Shown here piece after piece: positions 23,429-35,957 of a stretch of 64,000 nt of DNA. How positions within the stretch are numbered: position 1 is the first letter of the stretch; each line of letters opens with the position of its first letter. The position numbers and the translations under genes are program-made. This DNA is from Ulota crispa (lineage: Eukaryota; Streptophyta; Bryopsida; Orthotrichales; Orthotrichaceae). The notes under the pieces were generated by a model, which saw only the letters and a program-made list of their open reading frames with translations, was not told the origin of the DNA and did not search any database. The DNA lies in the NCBI GenBank assembly GCA_963920765.1, contig OY987242.1, positions 16,392,002 through 16,456,001 of the forward strand, in the 5' to 3' direction.

Positions 23429-26400
23429 TCATGGAGCTGCCACGTTGGCCTTGGCTTTGGTAGTTATTTCTTCCCACTCCTGCCCGGGGCCGCTGCCCTC
23501 CACTTGCAACCCCAGCAGCGTCTCCTCCCATACCCGAGCTGGAGCCTTCCAAGACAAGTCTTTGCCCATGCAGGTTCTGATCATTTGCTTAAATTTGTCA
23601 GTTCCGTAGACCTGGATGGCCCTCTTGACTGTGTCTGAGAGCAGCTGGACGTCCTCCGTGTCAATCACTTCGCACTGTTGCAATGAAAATGTCAGCATTC
23701 TCAAGTGAAGAAAATACAAGGTAAGAAAGAGTAGCTCGCCATCCAATCGTAGAAAGTAGTAAAAAAGGGGAAATTACAAATAGGGCATGAAAATGAAAAA
23801 TAATATAACAAACAGGGGCACAACTTCACAATAATTACATATAAGGGCGCAGTTTCAAAATAATTTGTAGACTTTATTAATTGTTTTGGTTTGGAAATTG
23901 GTTGATTTAGATACATCACATTAAATGTTAGCCAACCTCCCAAAAACTTAGAGGTCTTTCCAAAAGTTGTCATCCCATTTACTAAAATATATTTATTTAG
24001 GCTTGATTTGGAGAGGCCTTTAAGCTTTTTGGAAGTTATTTAACATTTAATGTGATATATCTAAATCAACCAATGTCCAACCCAAAAAAATTTACAAAAA
24101 CTTACAAATTATTTTGAGATTGCACCCCTATCTACATAACATTCAATAGCACTCAGGAGGCCTGCCCTCTCTCCAACTAAAGAGCGTGGAATATTCCACA
24201 CTCTTTCATCCGGATGGATGAAAGTGTGGAATATTTCACACCCATCAGTAGCTAAGAGGATACAAGTTTGGCTGAATTTGTCAAAGAGTTTATGAAAGAG
24301 AGGCTTAGTTTAGTGCACATACGTTGATGTGGGGGCTAGTCATGTCAGAAAATTTGAAATAAATAAATAAATAAATAAATTGTCATGATGAAGTTCATGG
24401 ATGATACCTGAAGAGAGGGAAAGGCAACCTCTCTTCAAGCTACTGAATGTTATGCTTCTTTGGCATTGATACTCAATTAACTTCATAATATTCAATAGCA
24501 CTAGTAAAAGCTACCCTCCCTCCAAGAGAATGGTGTGAAATATTCCACACCATTCTTTAGCTATGGAAACACTTGACTGGATTTGTCAGAGTTTATGAAA
24601 GGAAAGCTCAGTCCAGTGCACACTTTGATGTGGGGGTCCAGACATGTCAGAAAAATAATAAAATATTATTATTACTATTTATTTTTTGTCAAGATGAAGT
24701 TCATGGATGACACTTGAAGAAAAGGAAAGGCAGCACCTGAAGAAAAGGAAAGGCAGCACCTGAAGAAAGGGAAAGGCAGCCTCTCTTCCAGCTACTGAAT
24801 GTTATGTAGAATATTTTGAAACTGAACTCCTATTTGTAATATTTTTCATTTTCGAACCTCTATTTGTAATTTCCCCAATAAAAAACACTCAGCTCTATCT
24901 CCTTCACCACGAGCTCCCTTGTATATACACGTATATGCTCTAAAAAAATGCGCTTTGTGCAAAGAAGAGCATATCAAATATTTTCATGTGGCACGTGGAA
25001 CTTTACAGTTTAGCTGAAATCATCATGCGGTAGCAGAGGTTGCATGATATCAACTCTCTCACGTGGCACACGAAAAGATTTTGCTTCACACACAAGCCGT
25101 TTTCCCATACAAAAAACCTCCATTTTTTTACATTCCAAGATATCACTTGGATGTCTTTACATACTATGAATATGTATGTAGGGACTACTAGAAGTATTGT
25201 GCATCTCTTAAGTGGTGTGAATATCTGGTCAACCAACTATCAATGTCTTATAGTGCTCTAGCTACTGCAAAGACCATAAAATTTTAGGTTGATTGGTCAC
25301 TATACAGTAAGTTGCTCAGTGTAATGTGTAAAGGTTTAAAATATTTGCCTTTGTATAAGGATCTCCTCAAAACCCTTAGTAATATGTTAATATCAGTAAA
25401 AGTGACGCCAATAGAATTCAACAACCTTTGTATGAAAGGATGAGATTGTCTGAGTAGTAGTAAGAGCTGCGTATCAGACATTATTTATAATGGGGAAAGT
25501 AGATTATTTATGTTTGGCGAGGTTTGAGAGAAGGTGGGAGGAGGGGGGGGGAGGAGGGGGGGCTTACGTCAGCATTGAAGGCTTTCCCAACTTGGAATCC
25601 TGTAACACCCTCTTGCACTGTGTCCACGAGTCCTCCTGTTGATGCCACAACAGGAATCTGTGTAGCAAATTCACAAATATTAAAGGTCAGGCAAGATTTG
25701 TGTTGTAATTTTTGTAAAAAAATGGCACTAAAATAAGTAATCAAATTGAGTAAGTTATAGAAAAACTCAAAGTCCGTTGGGCTAGTACAGCCTAGTAATG
25801 TTACTTCAAATTTTGGTTGAATAAATTTGCACATTCCATAGTTACGCAATAGTGCTCTCATTCTAACAAAGAGACAATGGAAGTGGCTTGTATCAGACCA
25901 AGAAAGCAAACTGTTCACTTATTTTGAAACACAGCTGCACGCAATGTTATTCACTCGTTTTGAGACGGAGGAAGTATCTGCAAGTATTGTTTTCATAAGC
26001 AAAAAAAATGGCACTTACGGTTCCGTAACGCATGGCATGTAATTGGATGAGGCCACATGGCTCAAATCTACTGGGGACCAGCATGAAATCTGCCCCAGCG
26101 GTAATCTTATGTGACAAAGAAGTGTTGAACTGCAGCACCCCAACGGCCTTCCCCGGAAACAAGGTTGCCAGTTCCTCCAGCTGCTTCTCAAAGTGTTTCT
26201 TGCCTGTCCCCTGTCAAAAAAAGAGAGAGGATATATTGGCTTCAAAATTTCAAAAATGTGCGAAGTGAGAAAAGGTTGTCCTCTTTTCTGCTCAAGCGGA
26301 AACGGCACTTGTGCCACGTCATTGTACTTCTTGGAATTTTGTAGCAGAACCGCATAGGAAAGGTCCAGGGCCGTGGACCCCTGTGCAGCCTCGAGAGGCC

Positions 26401-29400
26401 TTCAAGAGAAAGGGTTGTCAACTTCAATGCTCACAAAAGGAAGCATATGAAAAACATACTCCTCAAATGGAAAACGAAAGAGAGAAACGTTGAAAATTAT
26501 AAAGAGAAATCCTGCAAGGGATGAGACCAAGATACCAGCACAACTAGCTGAACATCGTCCTTCAGGAAGTCCTTGACGGCTTCAGCCAAAATGTCAGAAC
26601 CCTTTTGCTCTTCCAGTCTACCGATGAAACCAAAGAGAGGCACATCTGGCCTGATTGGGAGTCCAACTTCGGCTTGCAATGCCTCCTTCAGCACTGGTTT
26701 AGCTTCAAATACCTGGCAGGGGGAAGATATAGTAGCCTTTAGATTACAACACTGAAATGATTTCAAATGTCAAATTAAGACCCATACTAGCCACTGGAAA
26801 AAAACTAAAAAGCTCATTTTTCCAATTCAGGAAGAGTCCAGGTATGAAGAGTCATACATGTTTTGTAAACTTGAATTTAGATTTCAAAAAGCTATGTGAC
26901 AAAAGCAGTGATGACAAGGTACAGAAAGAGACTAGGAAACAAGTGCTGTATTGGTGAGTAACAGTTTTTGAAGTTCGTTTACTCAACATTGTTTGTAGTG
27001 TGGAAAGAGTACTGGTCGACTTCCATGGTGGTCCGGAATTGGAAAAGCAAACGACATAACAAACGAGTTACGGAACCGTGCATGGAAGTGTTATAGGAAA
27101 CAACAGGATTGGAAATAATGTTACAGCAAGTGTTTGCAAGAAACAAAGGAAACACGAGTATCTGAGTTTTCCAAAGTAGGAAAACGTTGATAATCGTGAC
27201 CAATTCCAAGCTAACATGGAAGTTGACCCTAAGAATCTGGCACTACTTGCTACTAACACATACTTAGGTTGGTACACTAAATAGTGCATTTAGGTTGCCT
27301 CAACAATTAGGTTGCCTTACCTTGGCAAAGTACCTCAGGACTCATTGCTTGGTCACTTGGAAGCGCATGCAACTCTCTACATACTAGGATTTCACATGGT
27401 ATATGTACTCTAGGGGTCTGTTATATGTACACTAGGGGTTTGTTATATGTACACCAAGGGGGGTGAATTTTAGATATTTACCATCAACAAGTTGAATTGG
27501 AAATACTTGAATTTACATTTGAATTAAGAGACCTTGATTTAGTCTAAAATCACAAAGAAGGATACAATTAAACAATGCCCAATGGAAAAGCTTAGCTTTT
27601 TTTACAAACAAAGGGAAAAGTAATAATTTGCCCCCTAGCTAAGCTTTTCCATTGGACATTGTTCAATTGTATCCTCCTTTATGGTTCCGGACTAAATCAA
27701 GGTCTCTAAATCCAAGGGTGAACTCAAATTTTCCAATTTGGTGATGGTAAATATCTAAAATTTAACCTGGACAACGTTAATTGTTTTTCCTCAGCTTTGT
27801 TATCGTTGCCAGGCCCTTTAAAATTTGTTTATTACAGTAATTACTGATGATAATAAGTGTAGGATCAGTAAGTATTTATACAGTGTAATATGTCAAGAAA
27901 TTAGTGTGGGGCAACCTAGATGCACTATTTAGTGTACTGAAATTGAGATAACAAAGTTCATACCGTGGTGGTGTCATAGGGGATGTGAAGGTGCTTGTCG
28001 GCAGAAGGATCCCACTCTTCCACATCCATTCCATTGCAAATCCCTACAATCCCTTCTTTTCGAATTATTGAGTCCAGCTCCACTCCTTTGTCGACTCCAG
28101 ACACGAGCTCCGAGGCGTAGTTGGGACTCACGGTTACGTTCAAATCGGATTCCAAGAATCCTGCCTTCATCCAATTGATTTTGCGACCTTTCACTGGTTT
28201 TTCACATCTGAAGCAGAAATGCCAACTTAAGGAACCACTAAGCATGAAAAACACGCAAAATCAAACCATAGCAAAGGCAAAAGAAAACACATTCTTAAGA
28301 AGCAATAGAACCTGAATGTTGAAATAGACTGCTATTGCCTGAAAGACTCGTTTAAATAAGTACCGACCTCTAAGGAACTAAGGATTCAAAACCAACCTCA
28401 ATTGCTCACATATAATTTGATGTGCCAATTTTATCTCATCTGAATCAACTGAATTTGAATCAATTGAATAACATTGCATGTGCATAGCCCGAAAGTAAAT
28501 AAAACTGGATAGTTGAAAACACCCCTAAGACCTACTCAAAATTTGCAAACAAAAAACTCACTAAAGCTCACTGAGGAATAGAAAGATTTACCCATCAACA
28601 AAATCAAATGAACTCTTGAAGTCGTCAGGTAAGCCCATTCGGTCAAAATCAGTGAAAGCAAACCTTCCTTGGTAGGCGATGTTATGCACACAAAAAGCCA
28701 CCTGCCAAAGCAAAGTTTTTGCGCAATTTGTCACTCCAACGGAAAAAATATAAAACGCTTGTTTGAAAGTAATGAAAAATGACATGATCTAGAAAATGAA
28801 ACAAAAGAATCACTAAATATATTTCATTGTCAGATGGTATGACAAAAACAATTAAAATTTTAAGGATTTCAAAAAGAATAAAAATTTAACTTTACTCCAG
28901 CGATAATTTGTTTATGTTTTTATAATACGATGCTACGAGTGAGTCGTCCTACAAACCTTTGCTTTTTCAAACTGGCCAGCAGGCTTGTACTCGCTCTTGA
29001 GATAACACGGAACCAGAGCCGAATGCCAGTCATTGGCCACAAAGACAACATTTTCACCTGTAGACACCCTCAACAAAATTATTATTTTTCTCATAACCAA
29101 TTACCGTAGGTAGTTCACAAAGTGGAAAAGAAAATTCCTCAACAACATAGTCAAAATTAAAAAAACGTGTCAATTGACAACAGCTGAAGAGTCAAAGCAT
29201 GCTCAACCACATCCTCATCCCATGATTAACACATCCAAAATTCCTAAATTATGCATACCATATCCAAATGATACATGCTTTAGTAAAGAATCCTCTTAAA
29301 AATGGAGACAAGAGCAACGAGTTCCAGACCTTTGTTATAAATACATCTCAAGTTAACTACCATAAACACTAAACCCCTAAAGTGAAACGCCTTCTCAACA

Positions 29401-32154
29401 CTTTGAACACATGGTTGTCATATTAAGCGCATTCCTATTCATCAAACGTCCCATAATGTACATAAGACGTACATCCGGAAGACATAGAATGTGTCTAAAA
29501 ATGTAGGTCTTATGTACATAAATGCCACCTTTGTTGAATAGGAACACGCCCAACATGACGACCACGTTTGAAGATATATATATATAACTCAGTTTCTTCT
29601 GTAGTTCAGTTTTACAAGAGTAGAATCTTATGATTTATGAAGTTTGCAGAATTACCGTAGGGACCGCTGAAGAACTCATTGCTGTCGAGGCTCAGTACCC
29701 TTGTAGCTTCAATAGCCGCCTACAAGGAAGAGCATCAACAAAAGGAACGGCTCAGGACAATTGTCACAAGAGGTTTAACATCAAAGCATAACATTCTTCA
29801 TCAAAACAACTGGAGTCAGTTTTTGACAAATGCAACAATAAACGTGAAAAGCAAGGCATGTCAAATTCTCTTCTCTTTCAAGCATTCGTGAAGGTAAAGG
29901 AGAGATTAAGTTATCAACACAGGCATGTTCAACATTCTCTTATAACAACCAAAGAACATTTTCATGTAAAAAGTGTTACTCCCTCTGTCTCTCTAAAAAC
30001 GTCCAAATCAGACACATTACTTGGTCCACTAAGAAGCTCCCTTTTGCTGATTTCAAATGCTGAGAAAGCGTTTGCGAAGTTCAATGATCTCATGGGGGCA
30101 AGTTAAGGGATTAGAGAGCATTCCTCTCCTAACAAGCTTGGCCTTGCCCATATGAGGTACCATTGATGCTACCATCAATAATGAGATGGCAACATGCACA
30201 AATATGGTGCTTTTTGCATGGAATTTGGGTGCCCAAAAGGCGACATCAAAACTGGAGATTTTGCATACATTTGGTAGATGGTATATTGATTCTAGAATGC
30301 ATGTGTCACTAGCACAAAGAATGAAACACAATTAATCCTTTGCAAAGAGGCTTTTTGGACGTTTCAAAGGGACAGAGGGAGTATATAACTCTATAGAAAA
30401 CTTAAAAAAAACAAAAATTCAATCTACAATACACAAAAAACCGATTGCAGCAACTCACCTTTGCAAGAAGCTGAAACCGGAATTGGTTGTCGTCGTAATC
30501 CTCGCCAGGATTAGGACCGTAAATCCTGCTCCCAGTTTGGCCCCAAACCTAAGAGTGGCATGCTCCAACAACATTGTCAGTCACTAACCGGTAAAAAAAA
30601 GGGAAAATTTCATGGATACCCCTGAAATCTGCAATATTTATACAGATACCCCTGTTTTTTCAGAAATTACACAAATACCCTTGGACCAAAATTAACAGCC
30701 GTTTGTTTTGTTGTGCATACCACTTCCCTTCTTCCTTTATGTGCACATTGCTTCTTTCTTGTTTCATTACATTCCCTTCTTCAACATTGGTCATGAAGGA
30801 AGTACAAGCACAACAAATAAACCCCTAAAAATTATGGTCCAAGGGTATTTGTGTAATTTCTGAAAAACCAGGGATATCTAGTTAAATATTGCAAAACTTC
30901 AGGGGTATCCATGAAATTTTACCTCAAAAAAACCAAAGCAACAAAGCACAAAAAATCAGAGAGAAATAGAGAGAAGTCCCACCTTTGCAAGAAAAAGCGG
31001 GTGATCTACAAAGACTCGATCCACACCTCGCTTGTGCGTATGAAAAAAGTAGACTGTCTCTGTCCTTCCACCAATAGTGATCTGCATTTTCAAAAAACCC
31101 AGAGCAAAAAATAAGCTGGAAAACTAGGGTACTACAAGAATTGCAAACATTACGTTCAAATCTTTTCTCAAAATTGCAACACAATGCGTACAAATTCTTT
31201 ATCAGAACAAACACACAGAATGTTGCTTTCAACAAGAGTTTTGAGCTACTCGTGTTATAATACCAGCAATCGCCAAGTCCAAATTCATACGTTTCTTACA
31301 AAACAACAAGAAAAAAAATACAGTGTTGAAACCTAGAAAATGGACGAGAGAGAGTATTTTTTCGAAAATTGCCCGACCTGGAGAGGAGTATTCGTATCCC
31401 AAGCATCCTTGTATTGATCATACCGAGGCGAAACAGTCATAACACGATGTCCTCGAGCCTACATTATCCGCAACAACAACTTGAGAATCGATAGAAGAAG
31501 ACTTTGGACAAAAAAAATTGAAATGTGAGAAAGGGCGGGGGCGGGGTAGCGAGGTAGGTGAGAATTTTGAAAAATTGGGCGGGGGCGGGGGCGAGGTAGG
31601 TGAGAAATTTGAACAATTGGGCGGGGGGGAGTTAGTTAACTTACTGCGAGCGCGGGCGGGAGCCCGCCCAGAACGTCCCCGAGCCCGCCGGTCTTGCTCC
31701 ATGGCGCCACTTCTGCGGCAACAAAGACGACGTTCATTCCGCTATGGCGGCCATTGTTGCTCGCTCGCCCCGCGCTACATCGCACCGCCGCAATGCCGCA
31801 GCGCTGCGGCATCGGCATTGAGCAAGTGAGCCTTGCTTTGTTGTGCATCGTCCTTGTCGCTCGTAGACCTGAGAATGCACTCATTTGCTGTGGGACTTGT
31901 GCTGCTCTGGGATATTTGCTTGTCATCGTCCTCGTCATCGCCATAGCCAGCGTTGCCGCCATTGTTGCTGCTTGGGATTGCTGCGGCATTGAGCAAGTGA
32001 GCCTTGGTTTGTGCATCGCCCCTGTCGCTCGTAGTCCTGTGAATGCACTCATTTGCTGCGGGACTTGTGATGCTCTTGGAAATGTGCGTGTCGTCGTCCT
32101 CGTCTTCGTTGTCGTTGTTGTCGTCGTCGTCGCCATAGCCAGTGTTGTCGCCAT
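23429..32154 (-). CDS. GBSS: granule-bound starch synthase (GBSS)
   Basis: Twelve exons chain in frame (667 aa): 32154-31645, 31458-31378, 31081-30983, 30548-30459, 29719-29656, 29057-28957, 28701-28592, 28207-27964, 26712-26536, 26210-26019, 25657-25568, 23674-23429. GBSS elongates amylose from ADP-glucose inside plastid starch granules (GT5). The N-terminal ADP-glucose motif [17 protein letters not shown] and the C-terminal STGGLVDTV are intact, as are [34 protein letters not shown] and [19 protein letters not shown]. The [14 protein letters not shown] and [12 protein letters not shown] blocks favour GBSS over soluble synthases. The first exon holds an acid-poor, Ser/Thr/Arg-rich transit peptide containing a 171-bp tandem duplication, which makes the protein longer than the usual ~610 aa. 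The true start within the duplicated leader is uncertain. Introns carry several MITEs. Confidence 0.93.
24135..24454. mobile_element. family G MITE, copy 1
   Basis: Ends are CATAACATTCAATAGC and GCTACTGAATGTTATG. The interior has a short hairpin, GTGTGGAATATTCCACAC-like, and an (AAAT)n tract near 24360. It resembles G2 at 24484-24806 and G3 at 44916-45374. Confidence 0.68.
24484..24806. mobile_element. family G MITE, copy 2
   Basis: Ends are CATAATATTCAATAGC and GCTACTGAATGTTATG, in the same orientation as copy 1 and 29 bp from it. Near the right end a unit of about 21 bp (GAAAAGGAAAGGCAGCACCT) is tandemly repeated. Confidence 0.68.
25895..25975. repeat. partial Stowaway-like end in a GBSS intron
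   Basis: CGTTTTGAGACGGAGGAAGTA resembles one inverted end of grass-type Stowaway MITEs (CTCCCTCCGTCTC...). A similar motif, TTCACTTATTTTGAAACA, lies just upstream. No partner end is found, so this is a fragment at best. Confidence 0.4.
27275..27934. mobile_element. TA-flanked MITE family F in GBSS intron 8, with a nested foldback
   Basis: The ends CACTAAATAGTGCATTTAGG and the inverse ending GCACTATTTAGTG lie between TA at 27273-27274 and 27935-27936. A second foldback (27461-27770, family A-like) is inserted inside. Family F also occurs at 18129-18460 and 63009-63304. Confidence 0.8.
27461..27770. mobile_element. foldback MITE (family A-like) nested in family F
   Basis: The arms pair across the whole unit: GGTGAATTTTAGATATTTACC at the left, its inverse near 27745, and AAGCTTAGC...GCTAAGCTT near the centre. 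The sequence is shared with 1702-2010, 44525-45397 and 55143-55461. No clear target duplication is seen at this copy. Confidence 0.7.
29979..30381. mobile_element. Stowaway-like MITE in GBSS intron 4
   Basis: The ends CTCCCTCTGTCTCTCTAAAA and the inverse ending GGGACAGAGGGAG are flanked by TA at 29977-29978 and 30382-30383. The interior matches 16247-16817 in opposite orientation but has only one copy of the internal block. Confidence 0.84.
30601..30923. mobile_element. Mutator-like foldback MITE (family I) in GBSS intron 3
   Basis: The arms pair through GGATACCCCTGAA and TTCAGGGGTATCC and through the block CAAATACCCTTGG with its inverse. The left end is GGGAAAATTTCATGG. The 9 bp on each side are A-rich and nearly alike. 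Two further copies are at 52330-52649 and 53032-53373, both in MATE introns. Confidence 0.78.
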
Positions 32155-32178
32155 TGTTGCTGCTTGGGATTGCTGCGA
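31820..32178 (-). repeat. tandem duplication inside the GBSS transit peptide
   Basis: Two copies of a block of about 171 bp (31820-31990 and 31991 to about 32178) encode repeated leader units containing [14 protein letters not shown] and [14 protein letters not shown]. The unit is a multiple of three, so the GBSS frame stays open. The second block also carries a GTC/GTT-rich run that is read as poly-Thr in the GBSS frame. Confidence 0.85.
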
Positions 32179-32580
32179 GTGAGTTGGTGAGGGAGAAAGA
32201 GCAGTGGCGCTTTTGGTGAATTGGACGAGAGGAGCAGCTAAGCTTAAGCTTATGTGAGTTGTGATGAGTGGCTATTGCAATGCTGGATTGCAGGGCGAGT
32301 GCCGCAGAAGTGTAAGTGCAGTTGTGGCGTGGAGTGGTGGTACTTCGATAGAGGAGAATTCGTGGATGGGTAAGAGCATGGGATGTTGTGAAGATGCTGG
32401 TGATGGAGAAGACGACGCACTGCGACACAATCCAACACATTCTCAGCTCTCCCTCGATTCCCTCTCTTTTCTTTTCTCGCTCTTTTTCTCTCTCGCACTT
32501 TTGTTGGTCTGTTCTCACTCTGATTTTTGGGTACGGTAGTATGCTCTAAAACCGTCTAAAACCGTCACTCTGGCCTTCAA

Positions 32581-32971
32581 CCCTTAAACGTCCATGAAGA
32601 CGTTTATCGTCCTCCGGCCCTGAAAATTCAGTCTATACGACAGATAAAATTCGTTTTTCATCTGTTTTTTTTCCAAGGTAGCTGTAAACACATGATCCAT
32701 CATAGAAGGCAAATAAAAATCTTATCAAATATACTCATTTCAGGTAATTCAAAATGTGATTCAAAATGTGAGAAAATTTAAAATCACAATGTTGGGTCCC
32801 AAGCTGCCTTTATTGCAATTTTCATGAGGTTGATGTGCACTATTGACTTTTGAAATTCTTAGAGGCATACTGTTGGTGCCCGTCAACCAAAACACTGTTG
32901 AAATTACAATATAAATATTGTTCAAGCTACAATTTGGGTAGGCCATAGCCCATTTGAGGGTCCTTTAAGGG
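32581..32971. mobile_element. TTAA-type MITE between GBSS and peroxiredoxin
   Basis: The ends CCCTTAAACGTCC and GGTCCTTTAAGGG are inverse. The flanks TCAA and CTAA are each one base from TTAA. The interior is related to 11911-12268 (CCAAGCTGCCYTTMTTGCAA; TTTTCATGAGG). Confidence 0.7.
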
Positions 32972-33023
32972 CTAAAGGATGTTGCCTACCAAAAGCATTG
33001 TTTGTGTATTTGTATGATTTTAA

Positions 33024-33368
33024 CCCCTAAGGTAGCCGCACCTGTAAGCGTGGAAATAAGGGTTTTTGAGTAGGTAAGACGATTGACTAACTTTGAAAAA
33101 ATTACTGTAAGTTAGCAAGAGGAAATTAAAAATATTGGCATCAATTTCAAGGTTTTAACTGCAAGTATTTGTTCACAAAGATTTTTCAAAGTTGCTGAAA
33201 ACAAAGCTTATTGATTTTTTTGAATAGGGAGATGAGGTACTCAAAACAGTCATACACAACCATCACTTTATTACTCATAACTATCACTTAGACACTCATA
33301 ACTAATTTTAATATTGATAATGTGAGGGCACGCTGATGGAGGCATCCATGGGCATGGGTACTCTTACA
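33024..33368. mobile_element. TTAA-associated repeat, family L
   Basis: It starts CCCCTAAGGTAGCCGCACC after TTAA (33020-33023), with another TTAA at 33369-33372. The inverse copy of this sequence lies upstream of 5550 (GTTGCTACCTTAATCC, then TTAA). The right end is poorly conserved. The flanks GATGTTGCCTACCAAAAG occur on both sides as a direct repeat. Confidence 0.5.
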
Positions 33369-33372
33369 TTAA

Positions 33373-34579
33373 CAGATGTTGCCTACCAAAAGTGTTGGTT
33401 GCATATTTGTATGAGGACTATTTATTACTTGAAGAAATGACCTCATGACAAATGTCAAAAGAAGTCCAAAAAGTTCGTGCTATTTGAATGTGCCGTTTGT
33501 ATATAATGTAAGGGAGTGTGTACAGCAATATCCTTTCGGGGTTATGGGATGGTTTGACTTTTCATGTGCTTTCAAGATATGAAGGGTTTTTTTGTCTCGT
33601 TTAATTTCAGATGAAGGGAAATAGATGACAGATGCAACACAATATTTTTTCATATTGTTTGAAGCGTTGTGGAATTGTTGATGAATTTTTGAAGTTCTCT
33701 AGGCGTAGGCGTCTATTTGTGACTTTCGGTCTCTCATAAATCTTTCCCTTGCAAACTGTAAAGAGGTGTGGAGGAACCAAGGAGTAAGATTAGTTCTTGC
33801 AATAAATTACAGTTTTTTTTTCTTAGGACTTCACCCCTAAATGCCCAAGCAACAAGTTGGGTGATTTTCAAAAATTTGAAGGTGAATTAAACTCTTTCAA
33901 ATTACTATTTTTGGTATTGTTGTTTCCGACATAAGTTTGTTATAAAGTTTGATTTACCATTACATCCTTCATCACATAGTTTCATAAGCAGTTAATTACC
34001 TGTACAAGATGTTTGTTGAAACAATAGTAAAGGACTAGATACTTCATCTTCAATATGCGGGATAATAATAGTCCCTGGCTACCTTGCTACAGCCCACTAT
34101 GGTACACTAAATAGAATTTTATCATCGTTTCAACTCAGATAAACCATTATTCTAACTGCGTAGACTACAAAGCCACCAAACGAAATCTATAACCATCAAC
34201 ACCAACAATCGTAATAAAATTCAGATTAGTTAAGAGACTTGGAAGGGGTAAAAAAACTTGAATTCATACTCACCCCATAACAAAATTTCACGAGACAGGA
34301 GATTACAGACAAAGATTCAGCTTCACCAACTGCACGTTAATTAATATCGATCCGACAGAAACGTACAATTCAAAATAACTGCACACCGTCAGTCTAGCAA
34401 CTCGAGTAATCCTCTTCCGAATACAACGTCCCTACAAACAGAATGTCCTCGCGATGGAGCATGCAAAGCACTCCACAAGCCAAGAGTATTCAACCATTCC
34501 AGCTTCTTCTCCTGCCGTGAATACGTGAAAATACATGCAAGAGTGGTGATGCGCAAGTAATGATGACGAAACCAGTCGT
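33373..34579. other. peroxiredoxin 3' flank, no gene seen
   Basis: AT-rich DNA with no coding-like frame. The peroxiredoxin 3' UTR probably lies in the last few hundred bases before 34580. Confidence 0.6.
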
Positions 34580-35713
34580 CTACTCCACAAAGGTCAAGCG
34601 AAGGTAGGGCTGACCAGAGGGCAGAGTCACCGTGTCCCATCCCTGGGGGAACTGCTTCTTCGCTTGCTCCTCCGTAACGGAAGGAGATATCACCACTGGC
34701 TCACCCTTTGTCCAGTTGGCAGGAGTGGCAATCTTGTGCCGGGAAGCCAACTGCAGAGAGTCGATCACACGGAGCACCTCGTCGAAGTTGCGTCCCGTAG
34801 TGCCGGGGTACAGAAAACTCAGCTTCAGCTGTTGCACATCAAAACGGTATGAACTCAGATGCATCTAGTACGAACTAACACACAACTCAAGCATCAAGGC
34901 ACAAAAATCACCATTGTGAAGTATAGGAATGAAATAAAACCATCGGGGGTATAAGAAAAACTTATGTACCGTGCAGTCGGGGCCGATGATGTGCAAGGCA
35001 CGAGAAGCAAGAGGCTTTCCATTAGAGTCCTTCTCGTCAGCGTCAAGCATGTTGAGCGCCCCCGTAATTTTGCGGTCGGGATCGGCGAGAATAGGGTACA
35101 GCACTGGTGCGCCCGGCTGCTCAAGTAAACACATGCATACTCAGTGTATGATTCAACGAGGTGGACCAGACTTACAGCCATAGAACGTCGGTACCATATC
35201 TAGACGGTGATCTCGTATATACACGTGATAACATCAGCGTGTATATTGTATTAGACCAGATGATCGGTCTTACCGTGTAAGATTCAATATCCTTGATCCA
35301 GCCCATATGATCCTCAACGGAATCGGTCGAAAGTCCTAGGAGCTTCACTCCTCGCTTCTCAAACTCCGGATTATACGACGCCATCTTCCCTAGTTCGGTG
35401 GTGCATACGGGCGTATAATCACCTGTTCCCACGACCATTCAAGATTGAAACAACTCCGAACTAAGAAAACATCGATCAGTCGATATGAAACTATCACTTG
35501 CCATCAAAATGCACACAAGGGACACAACACTTCACACACGCCAGGCAACTAATAACAACTCACTCCTTACGCTTGCGATTGAGTTCACATACCAGGATGG
35601 GAAAAGATAATAGTCCAGCCGTTCTTGCAGTAATCGCGAACCTTGATGTGGCCCTGAGTAGAGTCGGCCTCAATGTCAGGCACCAAATCTCCCAAAGCAA
35701 GTCCGCCTCCCAT
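34580..35713 (-). CDS. PER1: 1-Cys peroxiredoxin (PER1/Prx6 type)
   Basis: Four exons chain in frame (221 aa): 35713-35593, 35422-35274, 35116-34970, 34828-34580. The protein is a thiol peroxidase that reduces H2O2 and lipid hydroperoxides. The catalytic motif PVCTTE carries the peroxidatic Cys47, after IIFSHPGDYT. The Prx6-type C-terminal domain follows, with [34 protein letters not shown] and [16 protein letters not shown]. Length and exon pattern match plant 1-Cys Prx, which in plants is a nuclear/cytosolic seed or desiccation protein under ABA control. The start ATG is preceded by no better in-frame Met. The upstream DNA holds a minisatellite and an RY/G-box pair. Confidence 0.95.
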
Positions 35714-35957
35714 CTTGAAAGATAACCGAGCAACTCCGAAAACCTCGATACTCAATCAACCAGTCAATAGAAAACCTGAAGTTCAAATCCAAAATAATCA
35801 CACGGTCATGAACATCCTTAATCTCCGCTTCGCCAGAATCTCACATTACAATCAAACAAACGTCCTCCAAACACACCAGCCAGAACAGTTAAAAGCTCAA
35901 CACAGCTCTCAATCCTACGAAAGCCTTAAGAGCCGCAAAATGCCCGTGAGACAAGCA

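Larger units (their letters stand above)
23767..24876. mobile_element. composite MITE H in the last GBSS intron with two nested G elements
   Basis: The outer ends GGGGAAATTACAAATAGGGC and the inverse ending CTATTTGTAATTTCCCC define about 1.1 kb. Inside are two direct copies of a second family, G1 (24135-24454) and G2 (24484-24806), each bounded by CATAAYATTCAATAGC and GCTACTGAATGTTATG. I see no clear target duplication for H or G. Confidence 0.65.

Noticed and set aside
31775-32518. Second long minus-strand frame, acidic, over the GBSS leader
   Set aside because: It is out of phase with the catalytic frame and ends before it; it stays open only because the duplicated unit is a multiple of three.
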